A stretch of 42,073 nt of DNA, from positions 1-42,073 of the forward strand of contig JBIOWF010000368.1 in NCBI GenBank assembly GCA_044868295.1. Direction: 5' to 3'. This stretch comes from JBIOWF01 sp044868295. Its GTDB lineage: Bacteria > Actinomycetota > Actinomycetes > Streptosporangiales > Streptosporangiaceae. The notes under the pieces were generated by a model. That model searched no databases. It saw only the letters and a list, made by a program, of their open reading frames with translations, and was not told where the DNA came from. Of this stretch, positions 32,967-41,126 are shown one piece after another (within the stretch, counting starts at the first letter, position 1; every line of letters begins with the position of its first letter). The translations under genes and the position numbers were made by a program.

Positions 32967-33600
32967 TCATGCCGTGGCGGTGCCGGGCCACAGGGCGGAC
33001 GCGTCGTCGCGTGGGTCGCCGGGGATGTTGAGGGGCCGGACGCGCGCCGCAGGGGTGACACGTCCGGTCCGGGCGGCGTAGCTGGCAGTGGCCAGGGCGA
33101 GGATGTCGTCGGCGTAGATGTATTCGCCAACGGTGAGCACACGGATCCGGGCCGCCGGTTCCTTCAGCCGGGCGGCCTGCAGGACGCCGTCGGGCCCGCT
33201 GATGGCCAGGTCGGTTCCGGCCAGGCTGACCGTGAGCTGGTCGCACAGGTCGACCTTCAGGTGCGTGTCGTCGGCGTCGATCTCCACGACGGCGTTGCCG
33301 ATCACGGCCGGGCCGTCCGGGTCGGGGCCGAGGTAGGACTCCAGCCGGGGCCACCAGGCCAGGCGGGGACCGTACGGCGTCTGGCGAAGGACCTTGGGCT
33401 GGGCGAGCATGCCACGGCACCACGGGCCGTCGTCGCGCAGTCCGATGCGGCGCGGGACGGTGCGGAGGACGAGACGCTCGCCGCCGGGCCCGTCGACCAG
33501 CCGGGGCGCGTACGGCCCGGCCGGGGCGATCGGGCCGAGACGCTCCCAGGGGCCGGTGACGTCCGCCGACCACCAGGCCTCGATAACGTCGTCACCTTCG
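32967..33600 (-). pseudogene. Glycoside hydrolase (GH32/43-like propeller) C-terminal fragment
   Basis: The minus-strand frame from about 33600 to the stop at 32967 encodes about 210 residues: IEAWWSADVTGPWERLGP, APRLVDGPGGERLVLRTV, MLAQPKVLRQTPYGPRLAWWP and a beta-sandwich-like tail. The pattern resembles the final blade and tail of five-bladed propeller glycosidases. The N-terminal blades and catalytic acids are absent. The coding sequence ends abruptly at about 33590, where an opposite-strand permease fragment begins. Family assignment is tentative. Confidence 0.5.
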
Positions 33601-34052
33601 GCCACGCCTCCCCGCACGACTGGCTCGGCGACCCGGCCACCGCGATGCCCGCGATCATTCTCCTGTCGATCTGGCAGGGCGTCGGCTTCCAGATGGTGAT
33701 CATCCTGGCCGGCCTGCAGGCCATCCCCAAAAGCCTGTACGAGGCCGCCCAGATGGACGGCGCCAACCGCTGGCAGCAGTTCCGCGCCGTGACGCTGCCC
33801 GGCCTGCGCAACACTCTGATCTTCGTGGTGATGATGACCACCATCCTGGCGTTCCGCCTGTTCGACCAGGTCTACATCCTCACCCAGGGCGGCCCCGAGA
33901 ACGCCACCACCACCGTCATGTACCAGGCGGTCTCCACCGCGTTCGACGAGGCCGACGTCGGGCGCGCGGCCGCGATGACCGTCGTCCTGTTCGTCATCGT
34001 CCTCGCACTGACACTCCTGCAGCGCAGGATCCTCCGGGAAGACCGATCATGA
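33579..34052 (+). pseudogene. Sugar ABC transporter permease (MalF type), C-terminal fragment
   Basis: About 157 residues: HDWLGDPATAMPAIILLSIW, GVGFQMVIILAGLQAIP, the EAA loop YEAAQMDGANRWQQFRAVTL, and the last membrane helices to QRRILREDRS. The first half of the permease is missing, with the break at about 33579-33595. A longer open frame on this strand back to 32766 is antisense to the hydrolase genes and has no permease content. The stop overlaps the next ATG by four bases, the standard order for malF-malG type operons. It cannot function without its N-terminal helices. Confidence 0.8.
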
Positions 34053-34200
34053 ACACACAGCGAGCCACGCCGACCACCCCCAACGCGCCCGGCGTGCCGA
34101 GGCGCCCGCCGAGCGCTTCCACGAAATCGCGCGGGCACAGGACCGGAGTCGGGCCGCGCCGCCGCTCCCGCCTGCGGGTCGCCGCCGACTACGGGCCCTT
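34049..34200 (+). pseudogene. Second sugar ABC permease (MalG type), N-terminal stub
   Basis: ATG 34049 overlaps the stop of the MalF-like fragment. The first about 50 codons give a polar Pro/Arg-rich lead (MNTQRATPTTPNAPGVPRRP, RRRSRLRVAADYGP) like the cytoplasmic start of MalG-type permeases. No membrane helix follows; from about 34200 the frame runs into unrelated sequence upstream of the cyclase gene. It is therefore a truncated gene start. Confidence 0.5.
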
Positions 34201-34305
34201 TCATCGATCGAGATCACCGTGGACGTGCGATCAGGTGGCAAACAGCACGTCAGGGCGTGTATCTTGCCTTCCCTACCGTATGAGTCCAGGAGTGAGCAAA
34301 AGCTC

Positions 34306-35295
34306 ATGACGGTCGAGGGTCCGGCGACTGACGGGCTGGCGGAAGCGCTGCTTCAGCAGCATCGTCGATACACGAGCCACGAGGTGGCCGAGCTGACCGG
34401 TGTGCCGGTCTATCGCGCTCGGCGCTTCTGGCGCGCCCTCGGCTTCCCCAATGTCCCCGACGACGCGATCGAGTTCACCGAGGCGGACGTTGACGCCCTC
34501 AGGACGCTGCTGAGCATGGCGGAGGGCGGGATGTTCGACGAGCATCGGGTCCTCCTGCTGGCCAGATCGCTGGGACGGGCGACCGCCCGGCTCGCGGAAT
34601 CCCAGGCCGAGCTGGGCGCCGAGGCGCTCGCCCAGGCCAGGGTGCCCGTCGAGGACCGCGCCCACGCCTGGCGTGAAAGGGCGGAAAAGGTGCTGCCCGA
34701 TCTCCAACGGCTGCTCGTCTACACCTGGCGGCGGCAGCTGGCCGCCGCCGCGGGCCGGCTCGTCGAACAGGAGGCCGGTGCGGCCCGGCTGGCCGTGGGC
34801 TTCGCCGACCTCGTCGGGTTCACCCGGCTGAGCCGGGGGATCAAGGAGACCGAGCTGGCCCACCTCGTCGAGCGGTTCGAAAGCCGGTCGACCGACGTCG
34901 TGACCGCCTCCGGCGGCAGGGTGGTCAAGACGCTCGGCGACTCGGTGCTCTTCGTCGCCAATACGGCGCACGAGGCGGCGGAGATCGGGCTGCGGCTCGT
35001 GGAGGACCTCGCCAGGGCGCGGGCCACGCCTCCGCTGCGGGTGGGCGTCGCCATCGGACCGGTGATCGGCCTGATGGGCGATGTCTTCGGCACCACGGTC
35101 AACCTGGCCAGCAGGCTGACCGCGCTCGCTCCGGCCGACGGCGTCCTGGTCGACCCCGCCATGGCCGACGAACTGTCCGGCGACCCCGCTTTCGGGATCA
35201 ACGGAGCCACCCGTCTCACCGTGCGGGGGGTCGGCGAGCTGACGCCGTTCGTCGTGACGAGAAACCGCCCGGCGAGCGGGTCAGGCTGGTCCTGA
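34306..35295 (+). CDS. Class III adenylate cyclase with Rv1264-type regulatory domain
   Basis: 329 residues from ATG 34306 (AGGAG thirteen bases upstream). The N-terminal about 150 residues (RYTSHEVAELTGVPVYRARR, IEFTEADVDALRTL, LARSLGRATARLAESQ) resemble the helical autoinhibitory domain of mycobacterial Rv1264. The catalytic domain follows with the first metal Asp in VGFADLVGFT, the second in KTLGDSVLF, the Lys of that motif and the Asp of GDVFG as adenine-specifying residues, and Asn/Arg of TVNLASRL for the transition state. All catalytic residues are present, so a working ATP cyclase making cAMP is expected. In Rv1264 the N-terminal domain senses pH. It stands alone between the permease remnant and a convergent iolD. 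Confidence 0.92.
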   Translation: MTVEGPATDGLAEALLQQHRRYTSHEVAELTGVPVYRARRFWRALGFPNVPDDAIEFTEADVDALRTLLSMAEGGMFDEHRVLLLARSLGRATARLAESQAELGAEALAQARVPVEDRAHAWRERAEKVLPDLQRLLVYTWRRQLAAAAGRLVEQEAGAARLAVGFADLVGFTRLSRGIKETELAHLVERFESRSTDVVTASGGRVVKTLGDSVLFVANTAHEAAEIGLRLVEDLARARATPPLRVGVAIGPVIGLMGDVFGTTVNLASRLTALAPADGVLVDPAMADELSGDPAFGINGATRLTVRGVGELTPFVVTRNRPASGSGWS

Positions 35296-35336
35296 GCAGC
35301 GCTCGGCCACCAGATCGGCCCGGTTCGCCGACGCGC

Positions 35337-35436
35337 TCCCTCACCCCGCCTGAGGGCGGGGCGCCGGCCCGCATTCCGGGCTCCCTCGCGCGGTCCCTCA
35401 CCCCCGCCTGAAGGCCGGAGCGCCGGCCCGCATTCC
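35337..35436. repeat. Two similar 41-43 bp copies in a convergent intergenic region
   Basis: 35337-35377 and 35394-35436 both read TCCCTCACCCC(C)GCCTGA then GGGCGGGG or AGGCCGGA and CGCCGGCCCGCATTCC. They lie between the converging cyclase and iolD genes. Confidence 0.8.
35344..35361. terminator. Hairpin between convergent genes, possible bidirectional terminator
   Basis: CCCCGCC-TGAG-GGCGGGG is a perfect 7-bp stem with a four-base loop, 48 bp after the cyclase stop and about 110 bp past the iolD stop. The second copy of the surrounding repeat keeps only part of the stem. No T tract is present. Confidence 0.5.
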
Positions 35437-35471
35437 GCCGGCGGAACTCCGGCCCCGTAGACCGCGACGCC

Positions 35472-37418
35472 TCACGACTGCGACAGCCAGCGCAGCTGCC
35501 GGGACTTGGACTCCTCGTAGGCGGCCCGCCCGGACAGCTCCCGGGGTACGCCGACCTCCCACCACGATCCGGCCTCCGTCCACGTGGACGGATGGGTGCG
35601 GCACACGACGACGGACGGTCGCCGTGTGCGGACCGCGGCCTCCCGCGCCCGGTCGTAGGCGGCGCGCAGGTCATCGGCTCCGGCCCCGGCCGCGACGTCC
35701 TCGACGGTGCAGCCGAGCGACCGCGCGTGCGAGGCGAAGTCGACGCGCACGCCGTTCTCACCGGCCTCCGGCCCCGTGCAGTCCACCAGCATGTTGTTGA
35801 AGCCCTCGGCGCCCTGGCCGGTCTGCAGCCGGTGGATCACCGCGTAGCCGCCGTTGTCGCACACCACGGCGACGAACGGATGCCCGGCGAACGCCGCGGA
35901 GTAGAGCTCCGAGTTGAGCATCAGGTAAGAGCCGTCGCCCAGCAGCGCCGTGACGACGCCTTCCGGACGGGTCCGGCCCCGGGCGATGGACGCGCCCCAG
36001 GGGCCCGCGACCTCATAGCCCATGCAGGAGAAGCCGTACTCCAGGTCCATGGTGGCGCCCGACGTGGAGCCCGGAACGACTCGGTCGCCGGTGCGCCAGC
36101 CGCCGTGCAGCTCGCCCGGGAACCCGCCGGACGAGGCGACGACGTAGTCGTCGGGGCCGCTCGCGTCGTTGACCACTCCCACGACCTGCGCGTAGGTCAA
36201 CGAGCCGTCCGGTGCCACGCCCTTACGAAGCTCGTCGATGTGCGCGTCCCAGCGCGCGCGCTCGGCCGCGGCGTGCGCGGCCCAGGCGGGGTCGGCGGTC
36301 CAGCCGATCATGGCCGTGCCCAGTTCTTCGAGCGTCGCCAGGGCATCACCGACGACGGGGTGCCCGGAGTGCTTCACGGCGTCGAAGCGGGCGGCGTTCA
36401 CCGAGATGATCCGCACATCTGGGGCGAAGACCGTCCATGACGCGGTGGTGAAGTCCTGCAGGCGGGTCCCGACGGCCAGCACGACGTCGGCCGCGCCCGC
36501 GACCGTGTTCGCCGAGGTGGAGCCGATGATGCCCAGCGGCCCGGCGTGCAGCGGGTGCTCGTGCGGCAGCAGCGTGCGCCCGGCCGGGGTCTCCACGACG
36601 GGAATGCGATGCGCTTGCGCGAACCGGACCAGCTCGGCCCCGGCCCCGGAGTAGCGGGCGCCGCCGCCCGCGACGAGCAGCGGCCGCTCGGCGGCCCGGA
36701 GCATCCGCGCCGCCTCCGCCAGCGCCGTGGCGTCGGGCCGGGCGCGGGGCACCCGGTGCAGCCGCTCGGCGAACATCGCCACCGGGAAGTCGTGCTCCTC
36801 GGCCTGCACGTCCTGCGGCAGCGCCAGGAGCACCGGGCCGGCGTCCGCCGGGTCCGTGAGCACGCGCGCGACCTGCGGAAGCGTGGAGAGCAGCTGTTCC
36901 GGGCGAGTCACCCGGTCGAAGTAGCGGGACACCGCGCGGAAGGCGTCGTTCACGCTGCTGGTCGGGTCGCCGAAGTGCTCGACCTGCTGGAGCACGGGAT
37001 CCGGCCCCCGGCCGGTGAAGGTGTCCCCGGGCAGCAGCAGCACGGGCAGCCGGTTCGCGTGGGCCACGCCCGCGGCGGTCACCATGTTGAGCGCGCCCGG
37101 CCCCACGGAGGAGGTGGCGGCCATGACCTGGCGGCGGTCCATCGCGCGGGCGTAGGCGACGGCGGCGAGTGCCATGCCCTGCTCCGTCTGGCCGCGCCAC
37201 GTCGGCAACTCGTCACGTACGGCATGCAGCGCCGTACCGAGGCCGAGCACGTTGCCGTGCCCGAAGATGCCGAAGACGCCGGCGAACAGTGGCACCACGG
37301 TTCCGTCGAGCAGCTCGGAGCGTTGGGCGAGCATCCAGCGAACCAGGGCCTGCGCCGTCGTGAGCCGCACGGTCGCGGGGGCGGTGCGCGCCTCGTGGGC
37401 GGGATCGGTGGTCGTCAT
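35472..37418 (-). CDS. iolD: 3D-(3,5/4)-trihydroxycyclohexane-1,2-dione hydrolase (IolD)
   Basis: 648 residues from ATG 37418, with GGAGAG upstream. A thiamine-diphosphate enzyme fold is clear: N-terminal PYR domain (VRLTTAQALVRWMLAQR, IFGHGNVLGLGTAL, GQTEQGMALAAVAYARA), middle domain, and C-terminal PP domain (LEYGFSCMGYEVAGPWGA, LLGDGSYLMLNSELYSA, VCDNGGYAVIHRLQ). The FGHGNVLG motif and the length are those of IolD, which opens the inositol-derived ring in myo-inositol catabolism. No other iol gene lies in the window, so it is isolated from its usual operon. The frame reaches 37592 but that part lies over the promoter. Confidence 0.93.
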   Translation of the reverse strand: MTTTDPAHEARTAPATVRLTTAQALVRWMLAQRSELLDGTVVPLFAGVFGIFGHGNVLGLGTALHAVRDELPTWRGQTEQGMALAAVAYARAMDRRQVMAATSSVGPGALNMVTAAGVAHANRLPVLLLPGDTFTGRGPDPVLQQVEHFGDPTSSVNDAFRAVSRYFDRVTRPEQLLSTLPQVARVLTDPADAGPVLLALPQDVQAEEHDFPVAMFAERLHRVPRARPDATALAEAARMLRAAERPLLVAGGGARYSGAGAELVRFAQAHRIPVVETPAGRTLLPHEHPLHAGPLGIIGSTSANTVAGAADVVLAVGTRLQDFTTASWTVFAPDVRIISVNAARFDAVKHSGHPVVGDALATLEELGTAMIGWTADPAWAAHAAAERARWDAHIDELRKGVAPDGSLTYAQVVGVVNDASGPDDYVVASSGGFPGELHGGWRTGDRVVPGSTSGATMDLEYGFSCMGYEVAGPWGASIARGRTRPEGVVTALLGDGSYLMLNSELYSAAFAGHPFVAVVCDNGGYAVIHRLQTGQGAEGFNNMLVDCTGPEAGENGVRVDFASHARSLGCTVEDVAAGAGADDLRAAYDRAREAAVRTRRPSVVVCRTHPSTWTEAGSWWEVGVPRELSGRAAYEESKSRQLRWLSQS

Positions 37419-37450
37419 GGGCTCTCCAGGTCGTCGCCTCCAGTATTCAT
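37415..37450 (-). promoter_or_regulatory. Possible 11-codon leader ORF coupled to iolD
   Basis: GGAGGGAGC followed by ATG 37450 opens a short frame (MNTGGDDLESP) whose TGA overlaps the iolD ATG (ATGA). The site in front of it is stronger than that of iolD itself. It may couple translation, or be chance in a GC-rich leader. Confidence 0.25.
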
Positions 37451-37547
37451 GCTCCCTCCGCCGGGGGCGGGAACCCGCGTTCCGGCGCCCTCCGGTGCGG
37501 GTTCCGCCTCTTCCGGAACGGCTGCCGGGGGAAGCATGTTTGCGCCG

Positions 37548-37576
37548 ATGTAACTCTAATATGAATGGACAGTCAA
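37548..37576 (-). promoter_or_regulatory. Candidate iolD promoter
   Basis: Minus strand TTGACT at 37571-37576, 17 bases, TTACAT at 37548-37553, in the only AT-rich stretch upstream of iolD. GGACA and TGTCC flank the -35 as a short inverted repeat. The leader to the iolD ATG is then about 120 bases. Confidence 0.42.
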
Positions 37577-37634
37577 CCGAATGTCCTAACAATCTTTCCG
37601 GAGAACGACGAGTCCCGCGTCCTCACCGAGCACT

Positions 37635-38117
37635 TCACCAAGCCGGGGACGGGCTCCAGCTGGGCGCGTGAGACCTGCGGCTCCTCGTCGAACGCGGAGC
37701 GGTCTGAGCCCGCTGGGGCTTGTGGGCCAGCTCGAACCAGACCTCGTTCCGGCCGGCCTCCCGCACCACGCCCCATCGGTCGGACAGCGCGTCCAGCAAC
37801 GGGAGGCCACGCCCGCCCGCCCCGTCGGGTACGGCGTGGCCGGCGCACGGCGGCTCGGCGGAGCCGTCGTCCTGGACGCGGATCCGGACCAACCCCTCCG
37901 AACACGACACGATCACCGTGAACGCGCCGCCGTCGCCCGACCGCGAGTGGACGACGGCGTTCGTGGCGAGCTCGCTGGTGAGCAGGACGCAGTCGTCGTG
38001 CAGCGGGTGATCGCGGCCCAGCGCCGCGGACACGAGCCTGCGCGCCCGCACCACCTGGTCCCGTCCGCCCGCGAGCCGCGCGACGCGTTCCCCCGAGTCC
38101 TCCCCCGAGCCGTTCAT
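37635..38117 (-). CDS. RsbW-like anti-sigma / ATP-binding regulatory protein
   Basis: 160 residues from ATG 38117 with GGGAGG upstream. The GHKL ATPase boxes are present: DDCVLLTSELATNAVVHS (N box), VRIRVQDDGSAEPP (G1) and GGRGLPLLDALSDRWGV (G2). This is the short HATPase_c_2 form that is abundant in streptomycetes and relatives, where such proteins phosphorylate or sequester anti-sigma antagonists. The C-terminal about 25 residues are Ser/Arg-rich and disordered. Target unknown; it is divergent from the zincin-like gene. Confidence 0.85.
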   Translation of the reverse strand: MNGSGEDSGERVARLAGGRDQVVRARRLVSAALGRDHPLHDDCVLLTSELATNAVVHSRSGDGGAFTVIVSCSEGLVRIRVQDDGSAEPPCAGHAVPDGAGGRGLPLLDALSDRWGVVREAGRNEVWFELAHKPQRAQTAPRSTRSRRSHAPSWSPSPAW

Positions 38118-38289
38118 GTCAGACCTCCCACGTCGTTGACCGCAATAAGAGGACGCCCCCGCGGCTTCTGGAGATGTCACAAGAAAGTAGGAGTGTGCTT
38201 GCCTGATGGATCACCCGAGGCGCGGCAAGCGCTCGCTCGGGGTCGTCGGGCACCAGGGTCGGCGGCCACGGGGTGCCCGGCCGTACTGA

Positions 38290-38314
38290 AGTTGAGTAGG
38301 GGCATGCTCATGCG
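38290..38314 (+). repeat. Third, shorter copy of the GAGTAGGG...CTCATGCG motif
   Basis: 21 of 25 bases match the central part of element A (22663-22687), including TTGAGTAGGG and CTCATGCG on either side of a variable centre. It ends 70 bp before the ATG of the zincin-like gene, almost the same distance as element B from its downstream ATG. The flanking parts of the 110-bp element are not recognisable here. Confidence 0.65.
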
Positions 38315-38384
38315 GTTTCCCTCGCGCGGGTCGACGGTGGAAGCGACCGCCGGAGACCCGGATCCCGCGCAGAAGGGCAGCGCC

Positions 38385-40274
38385 ATGACCGAAGAGCAAC
38401 CCGCCGCTCAGGACAAGCAACCGGACATCCTGGATGGGCGCTACGAGGGCGGCGACGCCCACCTGTCCGTCGTCCTCCGGGTCGACGTGCGGGACTCCGG
38501 CGTGATCAGCGCGGACGTGTCCCGGGTACGGACGTCCGACCAGGTGTACGCGGCTTCGGTCCGCACCCGGCCTGGTACGCGGGTCACGGCGGCGACGGGC
38601 GGTTGGCCGGCCGTGTGGCAGCTGAACCCGGCGGTGAAGACCACCGGGTCCATCGCGATCGCGCCCACGGGTGACATGCCGGACACGCTGACCGTGACGC
38701 TGCGCCTCGACGAGCCGCTCAACCGGCTGCCCGCGCACACCGACCTCGTCGTCAACGTCACGCGCGCCGGAGACGCCCTGCGCTCCCTGGACGTCGAGAT
38801 CGAGCTGGAGGAGGGCGTGCGGCTGCCCGAGCCGGTGATCTTCCAGGATACGGAGCGGACGCTCTTCGAGTGCTTCACCCGGGCCGGCGTCGCCGTGCAG
38901 GAGGTGGGCTCGCGAACGGTGATCCCGCAGGGCCTCGCCGGGATCTGGAACGAGTCCGCGATCTACTCGGCGCTTCACGCGATCATGGTCACGACCGGCC
39001 GGCCCCTCAACGAACCGGCCTGGGAGCTGCACCTGCTCATGCTGTCGAAGTCCCTCGACCCCCGGCTCGCCGGTGTCATGTTCGACTTCCAGGACTCGCT
39101 GCCACGGCAGGGCGCGGCGGTGTTCACCGGAGTCCACGCCCCGGACGACCACCGGAAGTTGCTCAAAACGATCGTGCACGAGCTCGGTCACGCGGTGAAC
39201 CTGGCGCACCGCTTCGAGCGCGAGGTCGGCCGGGCGGACTCGGCGTCCTTCATGAACTACGACTGGAAATACGCCGGGCCCGGCACCTACTTCGACGCCT
39301 TCACCTTCTCATTCGATCCGGACGAGCTGGCCTTCCTGCGGCACGGCCCCCGTGGCGCGGTGATCCCCGGCGGTGAGCCGTTCCACTCGGTGCGCTACTG
39401 GGCGGACGGCAGCGGCGGCCACTCCGCCAACCCGGAGGAACCGATCGAGGGCGTACGGCTGACGCTGACACCGCCCGAGGACGGCCCGGTGTTCACCTTC
39501 GGCCAGCCGGTCTTCCTCAAGGTGTCGCTGGCGAACCTCGGCCCCGAGCCGCTGGCCGACCTGGAGCCCGAGCTCCTCGATCCGAAGGCCAGAATTCTGC
39601 AGATCATGGTCCAGCGCCGCGGGGGCGCGGTGGCCGGTCCGTCCCAGCCGATCCCCTTCGCGCCGGGCGTGCAGCGGTGCATGGCCGTCACGGAGCCGGA
39701 CAACTCGGTGACCCTCCAGCCGGGAGGCGAGCTGACCAACAACGTCCAGCTCACCTTCGGTTCCGGCGGGTTCACCTTCGCCGAGCCGGGCGAGTACGAC
39801 GTCACGCCGGTCATCGTCCTTACCCGGCGAGACGCTTCCGGGGCGTTGAAGGATCATGTCGTCAAGGGCGCCGCGCTGCGGATCCGGATCGCCCATCCGC
39901 GAAACCAGGGCGAGGAGCGGGACGCCCTCACGTTGCTCAGGCCCGACGTCGGCGCGTGGTTCGCACTCGGGGGCAGCGACGCGCTCTCGTCGGCCGGAGC
40001 GGCGCTGGAAGAGGTGCGCGAGCGCCGCGTCTCCGCATTCGGCGCGCACGATCCGGCGGTCGCCGCCATCGTGCGGGCCGCGGGCATCAACGCGGGCCGT
40101 CCCTCGATCCGCTACGAGGCCGACCGCCTGGTCATACGGGACGGCGACCCGGAACGTGCGGCCCGCCTGCTCGCCGGCCTCGACGCGCCCGCGCTGCGCG
40201 CCTTCGACCCCCACACGGCGGCCCAGACCACCGCTCTCGCCGCGACCTACGCCGCCGAGGCGGGCCTGGCCTAG
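38385..40274 (+). CDS. Zincin-like metallopeptidase domain protein (629 aa), function unknown
   Basis: Starts at ATG 38385 (AAGGG eight bases upstream); the open frame extends far upstream, but that part is antisense to the kinase gene and runs through the shared motif. There is no signal peptide. The N-terminal about 200 residues are beta-rich. IVHELGHAVNLAHRFE (about 264-279) is a full HExGHxxxxxH zincin motif, with FMNYDW about 15 residues later as the Met-turn. The C-terminal half looks like beta-sandwich domains (LTLTPPEDGPVFTFGQPVFL, GGFTFAEPGEYDVTPVIVL), then a small alpha tail. The family is unknown to me; a cytoplasmic protease or a degenerate lipocalin-independent hydrolase are open. 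It converges with the DUF2071 gene, their stops overlapping by four bases. Confidence 0.82.
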   Translation: MTEEQPAAQDKQPDILDGRYEGGDAHLSVVLRVDVRDSGVISADVSRVRTSDQVYAASVRTRPGTRVTAATGGWPAVWQLNPAVKTTGSIAIAPTGDMPDTLTVTLRLDEPLNRLPAHTDLVVNVTRAGDALRSLDVEIELEEGVRLPEPVIFQDTERTLFECFTRAGVAVQEVGSRTVIPQGLAGIWNESAIYSALHAIMVTTGRPLNEPAWELHLLMLSKSLDPRLAGVMFDFQDSLPRQGAAVFTGVHAPDDHRKLLKTIVHELGHAVNLAHRFEREVGRADSASFMNYDWKYAGPGTYFDAFTFSFDPDELAFLRHGPRGAVIPGGEPFHSVRYWADGSGGHSANPEEPIEGVRLTLTPPEDGPVFTFGQPVFLKVSLANLGPEPLADLEPELLDPKARILQIMVQRRGGAVAGPSQPIPFAPGVQRCMAVTEPDNSVTLQPGGELTNNVQLTFGSGGFTFAEPGEYDVTPVIVLTRRDASGALKDHVVKGAALRIRIAHPRNQGEERDALTLLRPDVGAWFALGGSDALSSAGAALEEVRERRVSAFGAHDPAVAAIVRAAGINAGRPSIRYEADRLVIRDGDPERAARLLAGLDAPALRAFDPHTAAQTTALAATYAAEAGLA

Positions 40275-41020
40275 CCGGAGGCGATGAAACGGCCAGGCGG
40301 CGTGTGGACATCGAAGTGCAGCCGCCGCTGGGCCAGGATCGAATGGGGTGTGGCGTGCGGCTCGATCAGGCCGAGCCGTTCGAACACGCCGAACTCGGCG
40401 GAGAGCGCGGCGAAGTATCTCGGGCGCATGGGCGGGTGCCAGACGCTGTACGTGCCGACGCGGCCGTCGGCCCGGGGATACCAGCCGATGGTGGGATGGG
40501 TGAGCATGGTCATCCAATGGCTCTCGCCGGTGAAGCCGTCGAGCTGGACGGGCGGAGGCTCCAGCTCGACCGCCTCGCAGCGGGCATCGTCGGCGGCCAG
40601 CTCCCACCGCGCGGACGAGGCGCTCCAATCCGCGGTGATGCCGATACGCGAACGCTCCCACGGCATGCCCCACAACCGCTTGGGCACGGCGACCACCGGG
40701 TGGTCCAGGCTGGTTCTGAAGAACCAGACTCCCGGCCGGTCGTCCACCGTCACGTACGCGCGGTAGTTGATCTGGCCGCAATTGATCCCCACCGGCGGGC
40801 AGAAACGGAAGTGGAAGTCCCGATCGCGGAAGGCGACCGCGGAGACCAGCGCGTCGGGGCCGCCGTCGGCGAACGCGAACCGCATGGGGGCGAAGCCTGG
40901 CGGCAGGAGCCGGCCGAGCGCCTCGGGGGGCACCCGGTAGCTGACGATCGCGAAATCGTCCAGCTCCGTCTCGGCGTGATGCCACCGCCGCCTGGGCCGC
41001 GGAGTGCCGTTGAAGGTCAT
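40271..41020 (-). CDS. DUF2071 family protein (YqjF-like)
   Basis: 249 residues from ATG 41020. Typical DUF2071 features: ELDDFAIVSYRVPPEALGRL with LLPPGFAP, NYRAYVTVDDRPGVWFFRTSL, LWGMPWERSRIGI and LTHPTIGWYPRADG. The biochemical role of the family is not known. The ATG lies two to three bases after the inferred 3' end of a group II intron, with no good Shine-Dalgarno in front, so insertion of the intron seems to have removed its native leader. Its stop overlaps that of the zincin-like gene by four bases. Confidence 0.88.
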   Translation of the reverse strand: MTFNGTPRPRRRWHHAETELDDFAIVSYRVPPEALGRLLPPGFAPMRFAFADGGPDALVSAVAFRDRDFHFRFCPPVGINCGQINYRAYVTVDDRPGVWFFRTSLDHPVVAVPKRLWGMPWERSRIGITADWSASSARWELAADDARCEAVELEPPPVQLDGFTGESHWMTMLTHPTIGWYPRADGRVGTYSVWHPPMRPRYFAALSAEFGVFERLGLIEPHATPHSILAQRRLHFDVHTPPGRFIASG

Positions 41021-41070
41021 TGGTAGTCAGGGGCGCGGTGCCCGCAGGCCCGTTTCCCCCTCCCCCTTTC

Positions 41071-41103
41071 AAATCCGTGCGTGCGGTTTTCCCGCACACG
41101 GCT
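41071..41103 (-). ncRNA. Group II intron 1, domain V
   Basis: AGCCGTGTGCGG, a GAAA-type loop and CCGCACGCACGGATT form the 34-base domain V: lower stem CCGTG/CACGG, two-base CG bulge, upper stem TGCGG/CCGCA. It follows the maturase stop by 24 bases. A G-rich domain VI region lies between it and the inferred 3' end at 41023. Confidence 0.82.
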
Positions 41104-41126
41104 TACCGATGATCTTCTTGACATGG

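Noticed and set aside
32766..34052. A 428-codon plus-strand gene covering both the permease fragment and the region upstream
   Set aside because: Only the last about 157 codons look like a permease; the first part is antisense to the MBL and glycosidase-like sequences.
37668..38384. N-terminal extension of the zincin-like gene
   Set aside because: The extension is antisense to the RsbW-like gene and passes through the shared upstream motif; ATG 38385 has a proper ribosome-binding site.
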